Below, piece by piece: positions 46,448 to 58,195 of a stretch of DNA of 64,000 bases. The notes beneath the pieces are model-generated. The model made no database searches. It worked only from the letters and a program-made list of their open reading frames with translations, and was not told where the DNA came from. Source of the stretch: Euphorbia lathyris (taxonomy: Eukaryota > Streptophyta > Magnoliopsida > Malpighiales > Euphorbiaceae); assembly GCF_963576675.1 (NCBI RefSeq), contig NC_088913.1, positions 19,728,001 to 19,792,000 on the forward strand. Direction: 5' to 3'. Every line of letters starts with the position of its first letter. The stretch's first letter is position 1. Both the position numbers and the translations under genes were made by a program.

Positions 46448-47451
46448 GGGATAATGTGCACTAATACCCCTAATGTTTACATCTAGGAGTAATTTTACCA
46501 TAACGTCTAAAATTGTACAATTTTACCCCTAAGGTTGGCAGTCAAGAGCAAGTTTACCCCTAACATTCACAAATTGGGTCAGTTTTAGAAATAACTAATC
46601 AAACTGTCTTCTTAATCATGAATCTTGTCATCTATACTTCACATATGCGTCATTTATCACGCATTAGTAACAGATAATAAATATATGGCTTAATACCCTC
46701 CCAGCCCCCTCAAGTTGGCTCAATACTCTAAATGACCCCCCGTACTTACACTTTTAACAAGTAACCCCATCAACTTGCTTATTTGGAACAAATAACTCCT
46801 CCAATTGCTTAATTGGAACAAATAACTCTTCAAGTTAGCTTATTTAGAACAAATAACTCCTAAACCCAAAAAAATATTCAACATAATATTACATCTGAAA
46901 TAAAAGATTTCAAATTATCGATTGTTATATCTAACTAATCTAGTGATATAATAAGTAAAAGGCAAAAAACTCCTGAAATAACCTAATTAAGGGGTTATTT
47001 GTTCAAAATAAGCAAGTTGGAGGGGTTACTTGTTAAAAGTGTAAGTACGGGGGCCAGTGGCAGTATTGGGCCAACTTGAGGGAGCTGGGAGGATATTAAG
47101 CCTAAATATATGATTAGGCGTGAAATTTAAAAAAAATACCATCTTTTGTACAAATTGGTCAAAAAAATATTCAAATATTTCGTCGAATCTATAAATATTA
47201 ATCTCCATTTCTATTATTAAATCATAAAAAATATTGAATTTTTTTTAAACCAACGGATACGTAATTGGTGCAGAATAAAGAATAAATATATATATTTAAT
47301 AATAATGTTTGAAATCCACCCAACTTACAAACATTAGGTATAAAATTGTTCTTTACTGCCAATGTTATGGTGTAAAATTGCACCATTTTAGACGTTAGAG
47401 ATAAAATTGCTCCTGGTTGTAAATGTTAGGAGTATTTTTACACGTTATCCC
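46448..47451. mobile_element. Mutator-like element, 1004 bp, with a nested MITE
   Basis: Terminal inverted repeats of about 130 bp begin GGGATAATGTGCACTAATAC on the left and GGGATAACGTGTAAAAATAC on the reversed right. The 9-bp flanks GTAAATATA (46439-46447) and TTAAATATA (47452-47460) differ at one base. A second MITE is inserted at 46687-47102. No coding content. Confidence 0.82.
46687..47102. mobile_element. MITE of the GGCTTAAT family, 416 bp, nested
   Basis: It starts GGCTTAATACCCTCCCAGCC and ends with the inverse. Its perfect 9-bp duplication TAAATATAT lies at 46678-46686 and 47103-47111. It is the youngest-looking copy of its family here and lies inside the 46448-47451 element. Confidence 0.88.
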
Positions 47452-47699
47452 TTAAATATATATAAATGTCTAATTTAACATATGCATAAATTGGAAATTA
47501 TGATTCAAAATCTAATAAAAATATATAATATGTATGATTCATAGTTTGATTTGATTTCAGTTTGTAACCTTGTAACAAGTGGTTGATTAGTAATTTTTTT
47601 TTTTGTAGGAACAGGAAAGAAAAAACAAAAAAACCAAAAAAAAATTAACCTGAGATTAGCCTAGGGAAGCTAACCCCCACAACATCTTCCGAAAGAAGA

Positions 47700-50600
47700 G
47701 AAGATAAAAAATCAGGAGGAGAAGATAAGGTAGTGACGCCCAACATCCGCTCATGCCCATCAGCCGCCAAACGATCCGCTACCCGGTTTTGCTCTCCGAA
47801 GACATGGCTGAAGCTGATGAAGTCAAAGGACGAACAAAGTCTTCTAATACCTTTGATTAAATTTTGGCTATTTAAACAAATAGCTTTTTTTTATCGGAGA
47901 TCATTTTGATGGCCTCGAGGTTTAGGGATGGCAACGGGTAGTGTACCCGTGGGTACCCGGCACTACCCGACCCTAATGGGATTACCCGTACCCTGTATAA
48001 AAGGGTATGGGAAGGGTATGAGATCAAAATAATTACCCGTTAGGGTAATGGGACGGGTATGAGAATACCCCCCAGGTTACCCGGTACCCGTTACCCGTCA
48101 TAATTCTTTTATATATTAAAAAAATTATTGTTTCTTAGATGTAATATTTGAGATTTTAAACCCCAACCTTTTATTTTTCAACCATTGAGTGATACCACTA
48201 ATCTACTTATTCTTATTGATTAAGGTTCAATTTGTTCAATTTTTAGATAAATGATTTATTAAATTTATACTTTGTTAAATTTGTAATATTTTTTATTTTA
48301 TTTATTGATTTTTAACGGGTAAGGGTACCCGTGGGTACCCGTGAATTAAATGGGAAGGGTATGAGATGCAAAAATATACCCGTTAGGGTAATGGGACGGG
48401 TATGGGTAATTAAAAAATAAATGGGTAAGGGTTTGGGATTGGGATTGGCACTAGCCGCGGGTACCCTACCCGTTGCCATCCCTATCGAGGTTGTCAGATT
48501 CTACAAGCAACTTTTTCAACCCCAAACTCTTGGCCAGTCTTAGGCCAGAAAAAATCCCCCAAAGTTCAGCCGAAAAGGATGAACCCATGCCCAGATTATG
48601 AACAAACCCAGACAGTCAAGCACCCCCATCATCCCTTAGAACACCTCCTGTAGAAATTTTACCGTTATTAAGGCAAGAACCATCCGTGTTCAATTTTACC
48701 ACCCCTTCCCTAGGCCTACACCAGCCAAGGAGGTGACAAATTTTCTTTTGAGTAGAACTAGCAAGTACGTCTCCTTTGAAGCTACCAATAATATTGGATA
48801 ATTTTCCCGAGAAGAACTCTCAAATTAGGAAGAATAACAGATTTCCTTTCAAAAATCTCCTCGTTCCTCCAATACCAAATCTGGTGACAGACAATAGCAA
48901 AGAAAATATCACCATGCTCAAGGTCAGCCAACAACTTCCCACTAACTCCATTTGCAAACCAGTCAAGATCAGAGTGGGCCAAGAAAGTCGAAAGCAAGTG
49001 GTGAGGGAGAACTTTCGTCCACACCTCCTTATTCCTAGTACAATCTCTAAGAGCATGGCAGATTGTTTCCACATGCCCTCTGCATCTGCTACAAGCACCA
49101 AAATCCACCAGATGCCGTCTATTTCTATCTGAATTAGTGAGCAACCTATCCTTGACACCAAGCCATGGAAAGCTCCTGATACGGTAGGAAATCTTTAAAG
49201 CCCAAATAAGCTTCCAGACTTCAGAGTTGGAGCCCGCCCCATTTTGATTGATGGCCTCAAAGGCAGATTTGCAGGTATATGCCCCGTTACTTATCAACGC
49301 CCAACAATGACTATCCTTATCTTCCTCCTTATTACTTATCTTAACCCCTCTAATCCTCAGGAGCGTATCCATATTGAAAAAGGATTCAAATTTAGACCAA
49401 ATCCAATCCCCCTCAAAATCCACCACATCCGCAATCCTCCAATTACGGATATTATCAGGCGACAGGGAATTACACACCTCTAATAGGGATTTACCACCAA
49501 TCCAGATGTCATTCTAGAAACTGATAGACTTCCCATTTCCCACCTCCCAGCCAATCCCAGAGCAAAACTCTGAAAAAACAGAACTGAGGCCTTTCCAAAG
49601 AAAAGAACAGTTGACAACTCGCTCCTTGGGCCCCCCAAAAATCCTATCTTTTCTATATTTCCCTCAAAGAAAACGAACCCAAAGAGAAGAGGGGAGTTGC
49701 CACATTCTCCACAACAGCTTCATTAATAACACTTTGTTATTGTCCTTGGCTTGTCTAATCCCTAGGCCTCCCATGTTCTTAGGCTGACAAACCTCCTTCC
49801 AAGGAACAAGGTGGATCTTCTTCCCCTCCGTGGAGTCCCCCCAAAGGAAACGCCGATTGATTTTGTCTAGATCATTAAGAACAGGCTCCGGCAACCTACA
49901 CGCTTGCATAATATGATTAGGAACCGCACAATTGACAGACTGAATCAGAGTAAGATGGCCCGCGAGAGAAAAAGATTTAGCTTTCCAAATGGCACATTGT
50001 CCACTAGTTTTGTCTATAGTCTCTTTAAATGAGACTTTGGAGACTCTGTCACTATGGAGAGGAATCCCCAGATACTTACCCAATGAATTAGTCAAAGGAA
50101 TACCAGAAATTTCACTTAGCCTTTTGCAGACACTCTTACTCATGTTTTTAGAACACAACATCCTGGATTTTTGGATATTGAGCTTTTGGCCAGAAGCATC
50201 ACAGAAACAGTTAAGGATGTCCACAACCACACCAATTTGCTCCTCATTCCCTTCCACAAAGATCATAACATCATCTGCGAAGAACAAATGGGTAATCGAA
50301 GGACATAATCTGTTGATGGAAACAGGGTGGAAAACTCCATTGCCCACAGCCTCTTAGATAAGGTGAGACAACCTTTCCATAGCAATAAAAAATAAGAAAG
50401 GGCTCATAGGATCTCATTGACGGATGCCCCGGGAAGGAGTAAACTCTTCAGACATATCTCCATTGATCAGAACCTGAAAAATAGGAGAAGAAATGCAGAC
50501 ATCGATCAAACTCCTCCAGTTATCCGGGATACCAGCTCTCTTTAGACTATCCAGGAGAAAATTCCAGTTTAAGCGGTCATAAGCTTTCTTTAGATCCAAC

Positions 50601-52318
50601 TTAAGAGCCACAATACCTTTCCTTCCCTTTTTAATTTTCATGGAGTGAACCATCTCCTAGGCTATAACAACATTATCCATCATCTGTCTGCTAGGAACAA
50701 AATTGCCTTGGTTCTGGCTGATAATATCAGGAAGAATACACCGGAGCCTATTAGCCACAATTTTTGTAATAGCTTTGTACAACACATTACACACACTAAT
50801 CGGCCTCATTTGTAAAAAGGAGGAAGGTTTCTCAACTTTCGGTATCAAGACCAGAAGAGTTTTATTCACCAACTTAATATCTTCAGTACCACTAAACACT
50901 CCTTTAATAAAACTATAAATATCTTCCTTCACGGTATCCCAAAGTTTGTGGTAAAAACATGCAGAAATACCATCAATCCTATGAGCTTTGGTGGCACCAA
51001 TACTAGAGAAGGCCAGATCAATCTCTTTCTGGTCAATAGGGTGGAAAGCTTCATGAACCTTTCCCTCATCCAATCTAGGAAATGAAGTCTTAGAAAGAGC
51101 TTTATCCAGATCCACACTCTCCTCTTTGAATAAGTCTTTGTAAAAATTAAGGGCCAAGCGACGAATGTCCTCATCCTCATAGACCCAGTCTCCATTTGAA
51201 TCTTTGATAGCATCAATCTGATTCCTCTGCCTTCTAATAATAGTAGAAAGGTGGAAAAACCTGGTATTTCGATCTCCATCTTTAATCCAAGCCTTCCTTG
51301 ATTTCTGAAACCAAACAAACTCTTCCTGCCTCAACACAGCTTCTAATTCTTTCTGGAGAGATCTAAGAAGACAATTTAAACTATGATCAAATCGAATCTC
51401 CAAATTACGTTGAATGCCTTCGATTCTGCTTAAAAGTTTATTCTTCCTTCTGATAATGTAGCCAAAGAAATTTCTATTCCACCCCACCACATTCCTTCTA
51501 AACCCCTCAGCAGCAAGGAGAACATTGGAGTGGGGCTGCCAATTATCCTGAACAAAGTTTTTAAACTCAGGGTGAGATTCCCAGGCTACCTGGTACCTAA
51601 AAGGTCTATCCCCTTTACACCGATGGCTCTTAACCAACTTAACCAAAATAGGACAGTGATCAGAGTGACGGAAAGGAAGATTCAACACTTTCACATTGGG
51701 AAATCTACAGATAGCTGCAACATTCGCATAAACTTTGTCCAAACGAACAAACACATTATTGCGCTTCCAAGTAAACTTATGACCAGCAGCTCCCAGATCC
51801 GAAAGCCCACATAAATCCATATTATGTTTATAGTTAAGGCACCTGTTGACATAGTGGTTCCCACCCCCTCTTTGATCGCTCATAAGTGCAATATCGTTAA
51901 AATCCCCAGCCACAAAGCAAGCATCCAAAATACTTGTACTTATAGTATACACAAGCTCCCACAACCTTTTACGATTGGCCATGATAGGATCAGCATAAAC
52001 AAAGGTGATAAAGAAAGGTTTATTACCAGGCAAACAAACCTTACTATGAATAAATTGTTTATCCATACTGACAATGTCAATCTGAATACGATCTGCCTTC
52101 CAAAAGAGCCAAATCCCCCCAGTCCGGCCAGTAGCCTTCGATCTGACACAATTCCAATTACTAAACTTTCTAACCACCTCATCTGCTTTACTACCACTGA
52201 TCTTGGTTTCCAGCAAAGCAAAACAAGAACGGTTAAATTGTTTAATTAAATCTTTAACATGGATATGGGTAGCCTTACTAGCCGCACCTCTAACATTCCA
52301 TACTAAAAAATCCATCAA
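47700..52318 (-). pseudogene. LINE ORF2: endonuclease, RT, zf-RVT, RNase H (in-frame stops)
   Basis: It starts MMDFLVWNVRGAASKATH at 52318, an AP-endonuclease opening. ALLETKISG, VAGDFNDIA and FRHSDHCPIL follow. The RT has MRPISVCNVLYKAITKIVAN, LDLKKAYDRLNW, SRGIRQ and FFADDVMIF with both Asp residues. The zf-RVT part shows CSRCRGHVETICHALRDC. RNase H shows LNTDGSCL, GGVLRDDG and FSAELWGIFSGLRLAKSLG, then VESDNL just before the MITE. Stops in frame: TAG near 50657, TGA near 50414, TAA near 50355, two more between 49664 and 49515, and TGA in RNase H. A hAT MITE splits it at 48484/47923. Confidence 0.92.
47923..48484. mobile_element. hAT-type MITE, 562 bp, inside the LINE RNase H
   Basis: The ends are TAGGGATGGCAACGGGTAG and its inverse. 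The 8-bp duplication TCGAGGTT is perfect (47915-47922 and 48485-48492), the hAT standard. The interior is full of GGGTACCCG/ACCCGT motifs near both ends, so the arms are themselves repetitive. No coding content. Confidence 0.9.
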
Positions 52319-52438
52319 AAAGGCAGACTACTGACCACAGGCCCAACACCCTAAACCAGGTACTTATTCGAGGCTCCTGAGAGCCTTGAAGAGGTACCAG
52401 CAGGCCCACTTTTATCCCAAATATCCAAAGAGCTATGG

Positions 52439-54097
52439 TTATTTTTTCTGATTACCCTTAGGTTTTTTCATATTCATTTTATTGACCCCCATAGCCTTTC
52501 CATTTGAATTATCAATATAGGTTTTCAGGATGCTAACCTCATTGTGCTTCTTTTTCCCAAATGAGGCATGATTCTGGGAGCTCCCCAAGGCAACAACTTT
52601 GGACTCAAACAGAGGGTTAACAGTCTCTACTTTATTGGCCTCCGGCCCAGCAGATTCTAACCCTGGCATGCTTAACTCCAGATGCTCGTTTGAGTGATCA
52701 GATTTATGAGCATCCTCAATAGACAGGACCCCAAATCTAGAACTAGAACCGAGGACCGTTTCATCACCAGAACCAATTTTCTTATTGGGGGGCCTTTCTT
52801 TGATCTCAGGGGCAAGCTGGAGAGAATTCATCTCCTTGCTAATGTCAGGAGGACGATTCTGAACAACAGTTGCCCGAGTCCTTCGTCTAACCGACCTCTT
52901 AGCTAACATCCAGGGGCCAAAGTTCCTCCCTTCACCTTGAATCCCCTCTTCTCTTTCTTTATCAGCCACCATAACCTCTTCGACCGGCTTCTCTTTCTTT
53001 GGACACCCTTCATAAGTATGGCCAAACATACCACACTCATAGCAGATATTATGAATGCCTTCATATTCAATATAGTAAACCACATTCTGAACACAAAATT
53101 TAGACAACAAAGGCTTAGCAAGGTCGATATCAATACAGACCCTAGCAAACTTGCCTCTCACTGCCCCAATGGTGGTTTTATCCACATGGTGGACTTTCCC
53201 AACAAGACCACCAACTTTATTAAGAAAGCTTTCATTATAGTATTCAATAGGTAAACTCGGGAATCTTACCCAAGTTAGAATCCTATTAACTGAACAGTTA
53301 TGATGATTAAAATTAGGGACCCATGGCCTTAAAGCCAGAACATGATTAGAAATAATATAAGGGCCACCATTAATAACAGCATTAAAATCCTCCGCCCTGG
53401 TAAATTTGATAACATAATAGTCATTCTCTAAATCAGTAATGGTGACTTTCCCTTTTTTAGCCCACTGTGCCTGGATTCTCTGAGCGAAATAATTAAAACT
53501 AATCCTTTTACCAAGCACAGTAACTATTAAAGCTAACTTCCATTTAGATTTGAGGGCGCGTTTATCCACCGATGAAAGCCGAATCACAGGACATAACGGG
53601 TCATCCTGTTCTTCATCCTCAATATCGGAGTCAGAATAGACCTCGTCAGAATCATCCTCTACAATTTCTTCATCAACCACGAGTTCTTCCTCGACCACCC
53701 CCATCACTGTATCTCTCCAGGAGTTTTTCCCCAAGCTTTGCTCATTAGATTTTTTGTTTAGAGTATCAACGAAAGACCTAGGACCCACAATTGAATTGGA
53801 CATGGATTCATTATGAACAGCCATCCTCTGGACTGCCAGGCCACGCTCCTGGATTGCTGGCCCTCCTTCTTGGATTGCCGACATGCTCTCCTGGATCAGC
53901 GTACCCTCACACGCCTTAACTCCCCTACCACCGCCACCGGACAGGCTAACCGACCCGGTTCTGCCCCCATCTGCCTCCCCCGCTCCATCTGATCCGTTCA
54001 CAATCCCGAATCTACCAGTCATTCCAAATCCGCACTTACCCCCATTCTCCCTTGCCGGTACCATCATCCCATTAACAAAGCCCCTGCCCCCTAACAA
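52439..54097 (-). CDS. LINE ORF1, intact (552 aa, DUF4283 and CCHC)
   Basis: A single open frame from ATG 54097 to the stop at 52439. The Gly-rich N terminus contains imperfect repeats (AIQEGG, AIQERG, AVQRM). An acidic stretch (DSDEVYSDSDIEDEEQDD) precedes the DUF4283 domain: KWKLALIVTVLGKRISF, YYVIKFTRAEDF, LALRPWVPNF, WVRFPSLPIEYYN, ARVCIDIDLAKPL. The knuckle is CYECGMFGHTYEGC. The C-terminal 170 residues are polar and low in complexity. It is unusual that ORF1 is clean while ORF2 carries several stops. 120 bases separate it from ORF2. Role: RNA binding in the element's own particle. Confidence 0.92.
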   Translation of the reverse strand: MLGGRGFVNGMMVPARENGGKCGFGMTGRFGIVNGSDGAGEADGGRTGSVSLSGGGGRGVKACEGTLIQESMSAIQEGGPAIQERGLAVQRMAVHNESMSNSIVGPRSFVDTLNKKSNEQSLGKNSWRDTVMGVVEEELVVDEEIVEDDSDEVYSDSDIEDEEQDDPLCPVIRLSSVDKRALKSKWKLALIVTVLGKRISFNYFAQRIQAQWAKKGKVTITDLENDYYVIKFTRAEDFNAVINGGPYIISNHVLALRPWVPNFNHHNCSVNRILTWVRFPSLPIEYYNESFLNKVGGLVGKVHHVDKTTIGAVRGKFARVCIDIDLAKPLLSKFCVQNVVYYIEYEGIHNICYECGMFGHTYEGCPKKEKPVEEVMVADKEREEGIQGEGRNFGPWMLAKRSVRRRTRATVVQNRPPDISKEMNSLQLAPEIKERPPNKKIGSGDETVLGSSSRFGVLSIEDAHKSDHSNEHLELSMPGLESAGPEANKVETVNPLFESKVVALGSSQNHASFGKKKHNEVSILKTYIDNSNGKAMGVNKMNMKKPKGNQKK

Positions 54098-54445
54098 AAC
54101 CCGCCGATCAGAGATTACCGACGCCGCCAGGAGCGGACCGTCGGCCGACCGCGGGGAGATCGACCTCCTACAACCCCTGTCCTAGACCAGCGAATGCCCA
54201 TCCCCAACCCTAGCGCCGCGCGCCCCCCCCATCCTCTAACCCTGCCCTTGCCGATGTAACCAAAGCCGGCCCACCGCCCAACCACGAGCGATCTCTCTCC
54301 CTCGGCCTCTCCCTCTCCTTCATCCGGAACAATGCCGACAGCCACAAGACAATGCCCAAGAAACGCAAATCGCCCTAGAATCGCAAATTGCAGGGGAGAG
54401 GAAGTCGCACGCAATGTTTTTTAGTTGTGGAGTGGTTGATTAGTA

Positions 54446-54696
54446 GTCTAAGTATTGGTTCTATTTTTATTTTTTTAATTCACGTATTAGTAAAATTAGT
54501 GGAGTCTTTTAGTCGCTTATGTGATTGGAGTCGATTACTTTTATAAGAGAGAAGTTCTATGGTGGGTCGAGATTAGTAGTAGTCCCTTCACTCAGATGAT
54601 GTCACATCACTAGTTGGACTAATGTGTGAGGCTTGTTTTAGCATTAGCTCCACAAATGCAATGTTATGTTTATCAAATGATGTCAATTTTGCAATC
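54446..54696. other. Intergenic spacer, no gene
   Basis: Nothing is recognised between the LINE target duplication and the copia fragment. It contains 'gtcgattacttttataagag'-like sequence that could be leftover LTR. Confidence 0.4.
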
Positions 54697-55375
54697 TAAA
54701 TGGAGATTTCCAAGAAGATATCTATGTAGCCCAACTAGAAGGTTCATAAAGGAATGAGAAGAAAACAAGATGTACAAGATAAAAAAAAAAGTTGTTGTAT
54801 AGACTGAAATAGGCTTCACGAGCTTGGTATGGAAACATTAATGGGTATTTTCAAAAAATAGATACATGAAAAGTGAAAATGACCTCGTATTGTATGTAAA
54901 AACGGAAAGTAAAAATGATCTTATCATCATTTTTCTTTATACTGATGACATCATTTACACTAGTCCCTTTAGTTCTCTCATGGCTAAGTTTAAATATGAG
55001 TGGAAGAATGAATTTAAGATTTTAGACATGGATCAATTGCATTATTTCTTTGATCTTGAATTATATCAAGTTGAAGGTGGAATTTTTATTGCACAAAAGA
55101 AATATGCTAGGGATATCATCCACATTTTTTTCATGTTTAATTGCAAGCCAGTGACTACACCAATGAAGTTTAATGAGAAACTACATGTAGATGGAAAAGA
55201 AATGGCAGATGCTCGCAGGTGTAGAAGCCTTGTTGTAGGCTTAATTTATCTAACTCACACCAGATCTGATATTGCATTTTCTATTAGTGTTATTTCCAGG
55301 TTTATACAACAACCTTCAAAGGTTCATTACGGAGCAATAAAGTGGATCATGTGATATATTTCTGTAACTGTAGAG
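54697..55375 (+). pseudogene. Copia RT fragment
   Basis: It starts in RT with DIYVAQLEG, then a decayed LYRLK...ASRAWYGNI. From about 54866 it is open to 55354 with FLYTDDIIYTS (YTDD at the catalytic loop), FKILDMDQLHYFFDLEL, KPVTTPMKFNEKL, LIYLTHTRSDIAFSISVISRF and HYGAIKWI. No LTRs are attached. It is an old, truncated copy. Confidence 0.8.
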
Positions 55376-55454
55376 TATGAATATTAATACTCTAAAAGTT
55401 CTTCTTTCAAAGTTGATGATGTGCTCAGTGAGGATGAAAGTTGAACTTAATTTA

Positions 55455-56210
55455 TCATTATTTTGACATCAGTATCCTCCTCCATATGAGATGCGTTTTT
55501 ATTATGAAGGATGCTGATATTAGAGATATGCCTCATTTTCATAATTCTCCTAATGGTATGTTCTCGTGCAAAGTTGCCTATGATATGATTTTGGAAAACA
55601 ATTAAATCGAGACTCGTGTTATATGTTTCGAGAAAGTTTGGAAACTTCGAGTTCCCTAATGGGCCAGGTCCTTCTGTCATGCAATTGATTGAGAAAATAT
55701 CAACTGATGGGATAGTCTTGAAGAAGTTTCCAAGAGTAAGGGGAAGGAGCAAGTTCTAGAGTTGGGTCAAACTGTCTAATAAGGTCCTCAAATTGAATGT
55801 GGATGGGTTTAAGGATCACAACTTTAATATTATTACGTCATGGGGCCTTTTAAGAGATATTAATGGAAACTGGTTGGGTGGTTTTGTTCAGAACATTGTC
55901 CCGGACTCTTCTTTTTAGGTCGAGCTCTGAGTATCCACTCATGGTGTCTCTTGTGGAATCTGATTATCTGGAGGTTATTAATTGCATTAACTTGAGTTGT
56001 CCCATGTTCCATCCATCTAAAGCTATATATTCGAGGGATTCATACTTTCTAACGAATTTTGATGAAGTCTCAGTGTCCCATTTTAATATGGAGAGGAATA
56101 AATGTGCAAATTTCATGGCTTCTACTCATAATTACATGTTTGCTATTATGACTCAGAGTGTTGCGCCCCTAACATGAAAGATCTTATCTAGGAAGTCTAC
56201 TTGTTATCGC
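55455..56210 (+). pseudogene. LINE remnant (zf-RVT and RNase H)
   Basis: With several frame changes the plus strand reads DMPHFHNSPNGMFSCKVAYDMI and EKVWKLRVP (zf-RVT region). It continues with KLNVDGFKD, GLLRDINGNWLGGF, VESDYLEVINCIN and SVSHFNMERNKCANFMAS (RNase H). All are in the usual LINE order. No A tract or target duplication was found. Confidence 0.65.
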
Positions 56211-57324
56211 CTACTTATCTAGGATTGTCCTTTTCTAGATCGATTCCTACTTGTTATCGCCATTTTAGATAGAGTTTTATATTGTAGTTTTGTCTTATTT
56301 TAGAGTCATTTCATATGTTTTCCCCTAATTATAAGTGTTCTCTATCTTATTCTGGTCTTAATTAGGTTTTAAGTTATTTCAACAAGTTTTGGGCCTTAAA
56401 TGAATTGGCAAATTCTGTAACAGTTGCTCAGTGAGCTGGACAGAGATACTCGACGAGAAGGACATGGTTACTCGTCGAGCAGTCACAGTTCAGAGTCACC
56501 AATGAAATAAAGGTCAAAGTACACAAAATCATACAGTTGCTCGTCGAGCTGTGGTCGAATTCGGAATTATAAACACAATGCAACTCTACCTAGAAACACC
56601 CGGCTTATCCTACTTCTCCAACTGTGATTTGACAAGAAGAAGGATAGAAGACTCATTAATACATTAGGGGAGATTTTAGGATTCCTAGGGGTCTTTGATC
56701 CTTATAAATAGGAACTTCTACCTTGTATTTAGTATCTAATTTTAGTCGATCTTATATTTCTACATACTTTTGTGTTACTTTAGTTGTTACTTCATTTTTA
56801 CTTCAGTTAGTTGATAGTTTTTGTTCCATCTTAGTTTGATTAGCAAGCTTAGATGTTAATTTATTATTTTACCTTTTGTTCTCAACTAAAGTTTATTTAA
56901 TTCAAAGTTCTCACCATCTACACTCTCTTCCATCTTAACCTTGAATTGAAAATCCAAACTTGCTGAGCATGAGTTCATATACATTCCATCTCATCATGTG
57001 CCTTTGTGTCTTAGCTCAAATATGAGCTAAACCACTATAGTCTAGGATGACGGTGAACCGTGATTGACAAATATTAATCATTAATTAATAGGCGATTATG
57101 TTGTCTTGTAGGAAGTTTAACTAGAGAATTAACTAAAACAATTGCTTACCTCTGTCTAAGAAGTTTAACTACACTATACCTTTGTTATAAAAAAAAAAAA
57201 AAAAAAACTACACTGTACCTTTATCATTCAGTCTAGCACTATATTTTGTTATAAATTCAAGTCTACATGTTTTTTAACCATAACAATCTTAATAATTATC
57301 AAATTTGAAACAAATTCTGATCAG
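56211..57324. other. Possible LTR fragment, otherwise no gene
   Basis: It holds 'cttataaatagga' at about 56702-56714, a TATA-like box. It also holds three CTCG-A/T-CGAG motifs (56449, 56471, 56540) and a 16-bp direct repeat (CCTACTTGTTATCGCC-like, about 56195-56265). The style resembles a decayed LTR, but I found neither a partner nor clear ends. No open coding region. Confidence 0.35.
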
Positions 57325-57389
57325 GGACCCCTGTAAATCAGAAGCCTTAGACGGTCGCCTATGTAGCCTGCCCCTAAAGCCGGCCCTGG
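57325..57389. mobile_element. One end of a hAT element
   Basis: The reversed strand starts CAGGGCCGGCTTTAGGGGC followed by 'aggctacataggcgacc'. Such CAGGGCCGGC termini are common for plant hAT elements. The second end is not seen nearby, so this is a truncated copy. Confidence 0.5.
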
Positions 57390-57827
57390 ATCGATACTAT
57401 TCTTAAGAACATTATTTATCGCTCGCTATTAAATAGTATAAGCTTTTAGTCAATCAAGTTTTTGTTAATGTTTTGTATGTTTTTTTATTTAGTTATGTTT
57501 TAAAAAAAGTTGAGAGCGAAAATATAAAAAAAGTTAGTCTGTTACATCAATAAACATTTTCAATTAATTAAAATTAATTTTGCATGTCAATTAAAACAGT
57601 TGACCGTGCATTGCAGAATCTTCCAATTCAATATTTTCAACGATCAATAAATTAATTTTTATTCAAAGAGTTTTCTTGTTTGATAATTACTTCATTAAAA
57701 TAGTAAAAAAAAAAAAATTAGAATATTTCGGGAATAATATTTTTTTCTTGGATCAACTAAAAATACGTACAGATCTAATATCTACATGTATGCATGTAAG
57801 ATGGAAAGATCCCTTAAAATGAAGTAA

Positions 57828-58186
57828 GGCTTAATACATCATTTGCCCTCTAAACTTGTCCAAAAAACTCGTGCAATACATTACATATTCCGTAGAATGA
57901 AGTAAGACTTTACTCTTTAAGGGATGAAAATAAGACTTTAAAAATCCGCATGTATTAAGCCTTAAAAAATGATATCGCATGTATGAAGTAAGACTTGTGC
58001 AATACATGTTCCGCCTTTAACTTATTTTTTTTACGATCGAGTGATCAATTGATTACATTTTACGCAAGTTCAGGGAGCTAACTGAACATTTTATGCAAGT
58101 TCAGGAGACTATCAGAACACTTTAAAAGTTTAGGGGGCCAATCAAATTTTTTGGACAAGTTCAAAGGACAAATGATGTATTAAGCC
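57828..58186. mobile_element. MITE of the GGCTTAAT family, 359 bp
   Basis: Arms begin GGCTTAATACATCATTTG on both ends. The 9-bp flanks ATGAAGTAA (57819-57827) and ATGAAGCAA (58187-58195) differ at one base. The interior repeats 'gcaagttcaggga' phrases. Confidence 0.82.
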
Positions 58187-58195
58187 ATGAAGCAA

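Larger units (their letters stand above)
47593..54430 (-). mobile_element. Second L1-type LINE (6.27 kb without the nested MITE)
   Basis: Perfect 15-bp target duplication AGTGGTTGATTAGTA at 47578-47592 and 54431-54445. The A tract (T run 47594-47604) marks the 3' end. From the 5' end at 54430: GC-rich leader (about 330 bp), intact ORF1, ORF2 with endonuclease, RT, zf-RVT and RNase H, 3' UTR. It looks full length. ORF2 keeps one frame but has several stops. Confidence 0.95.
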
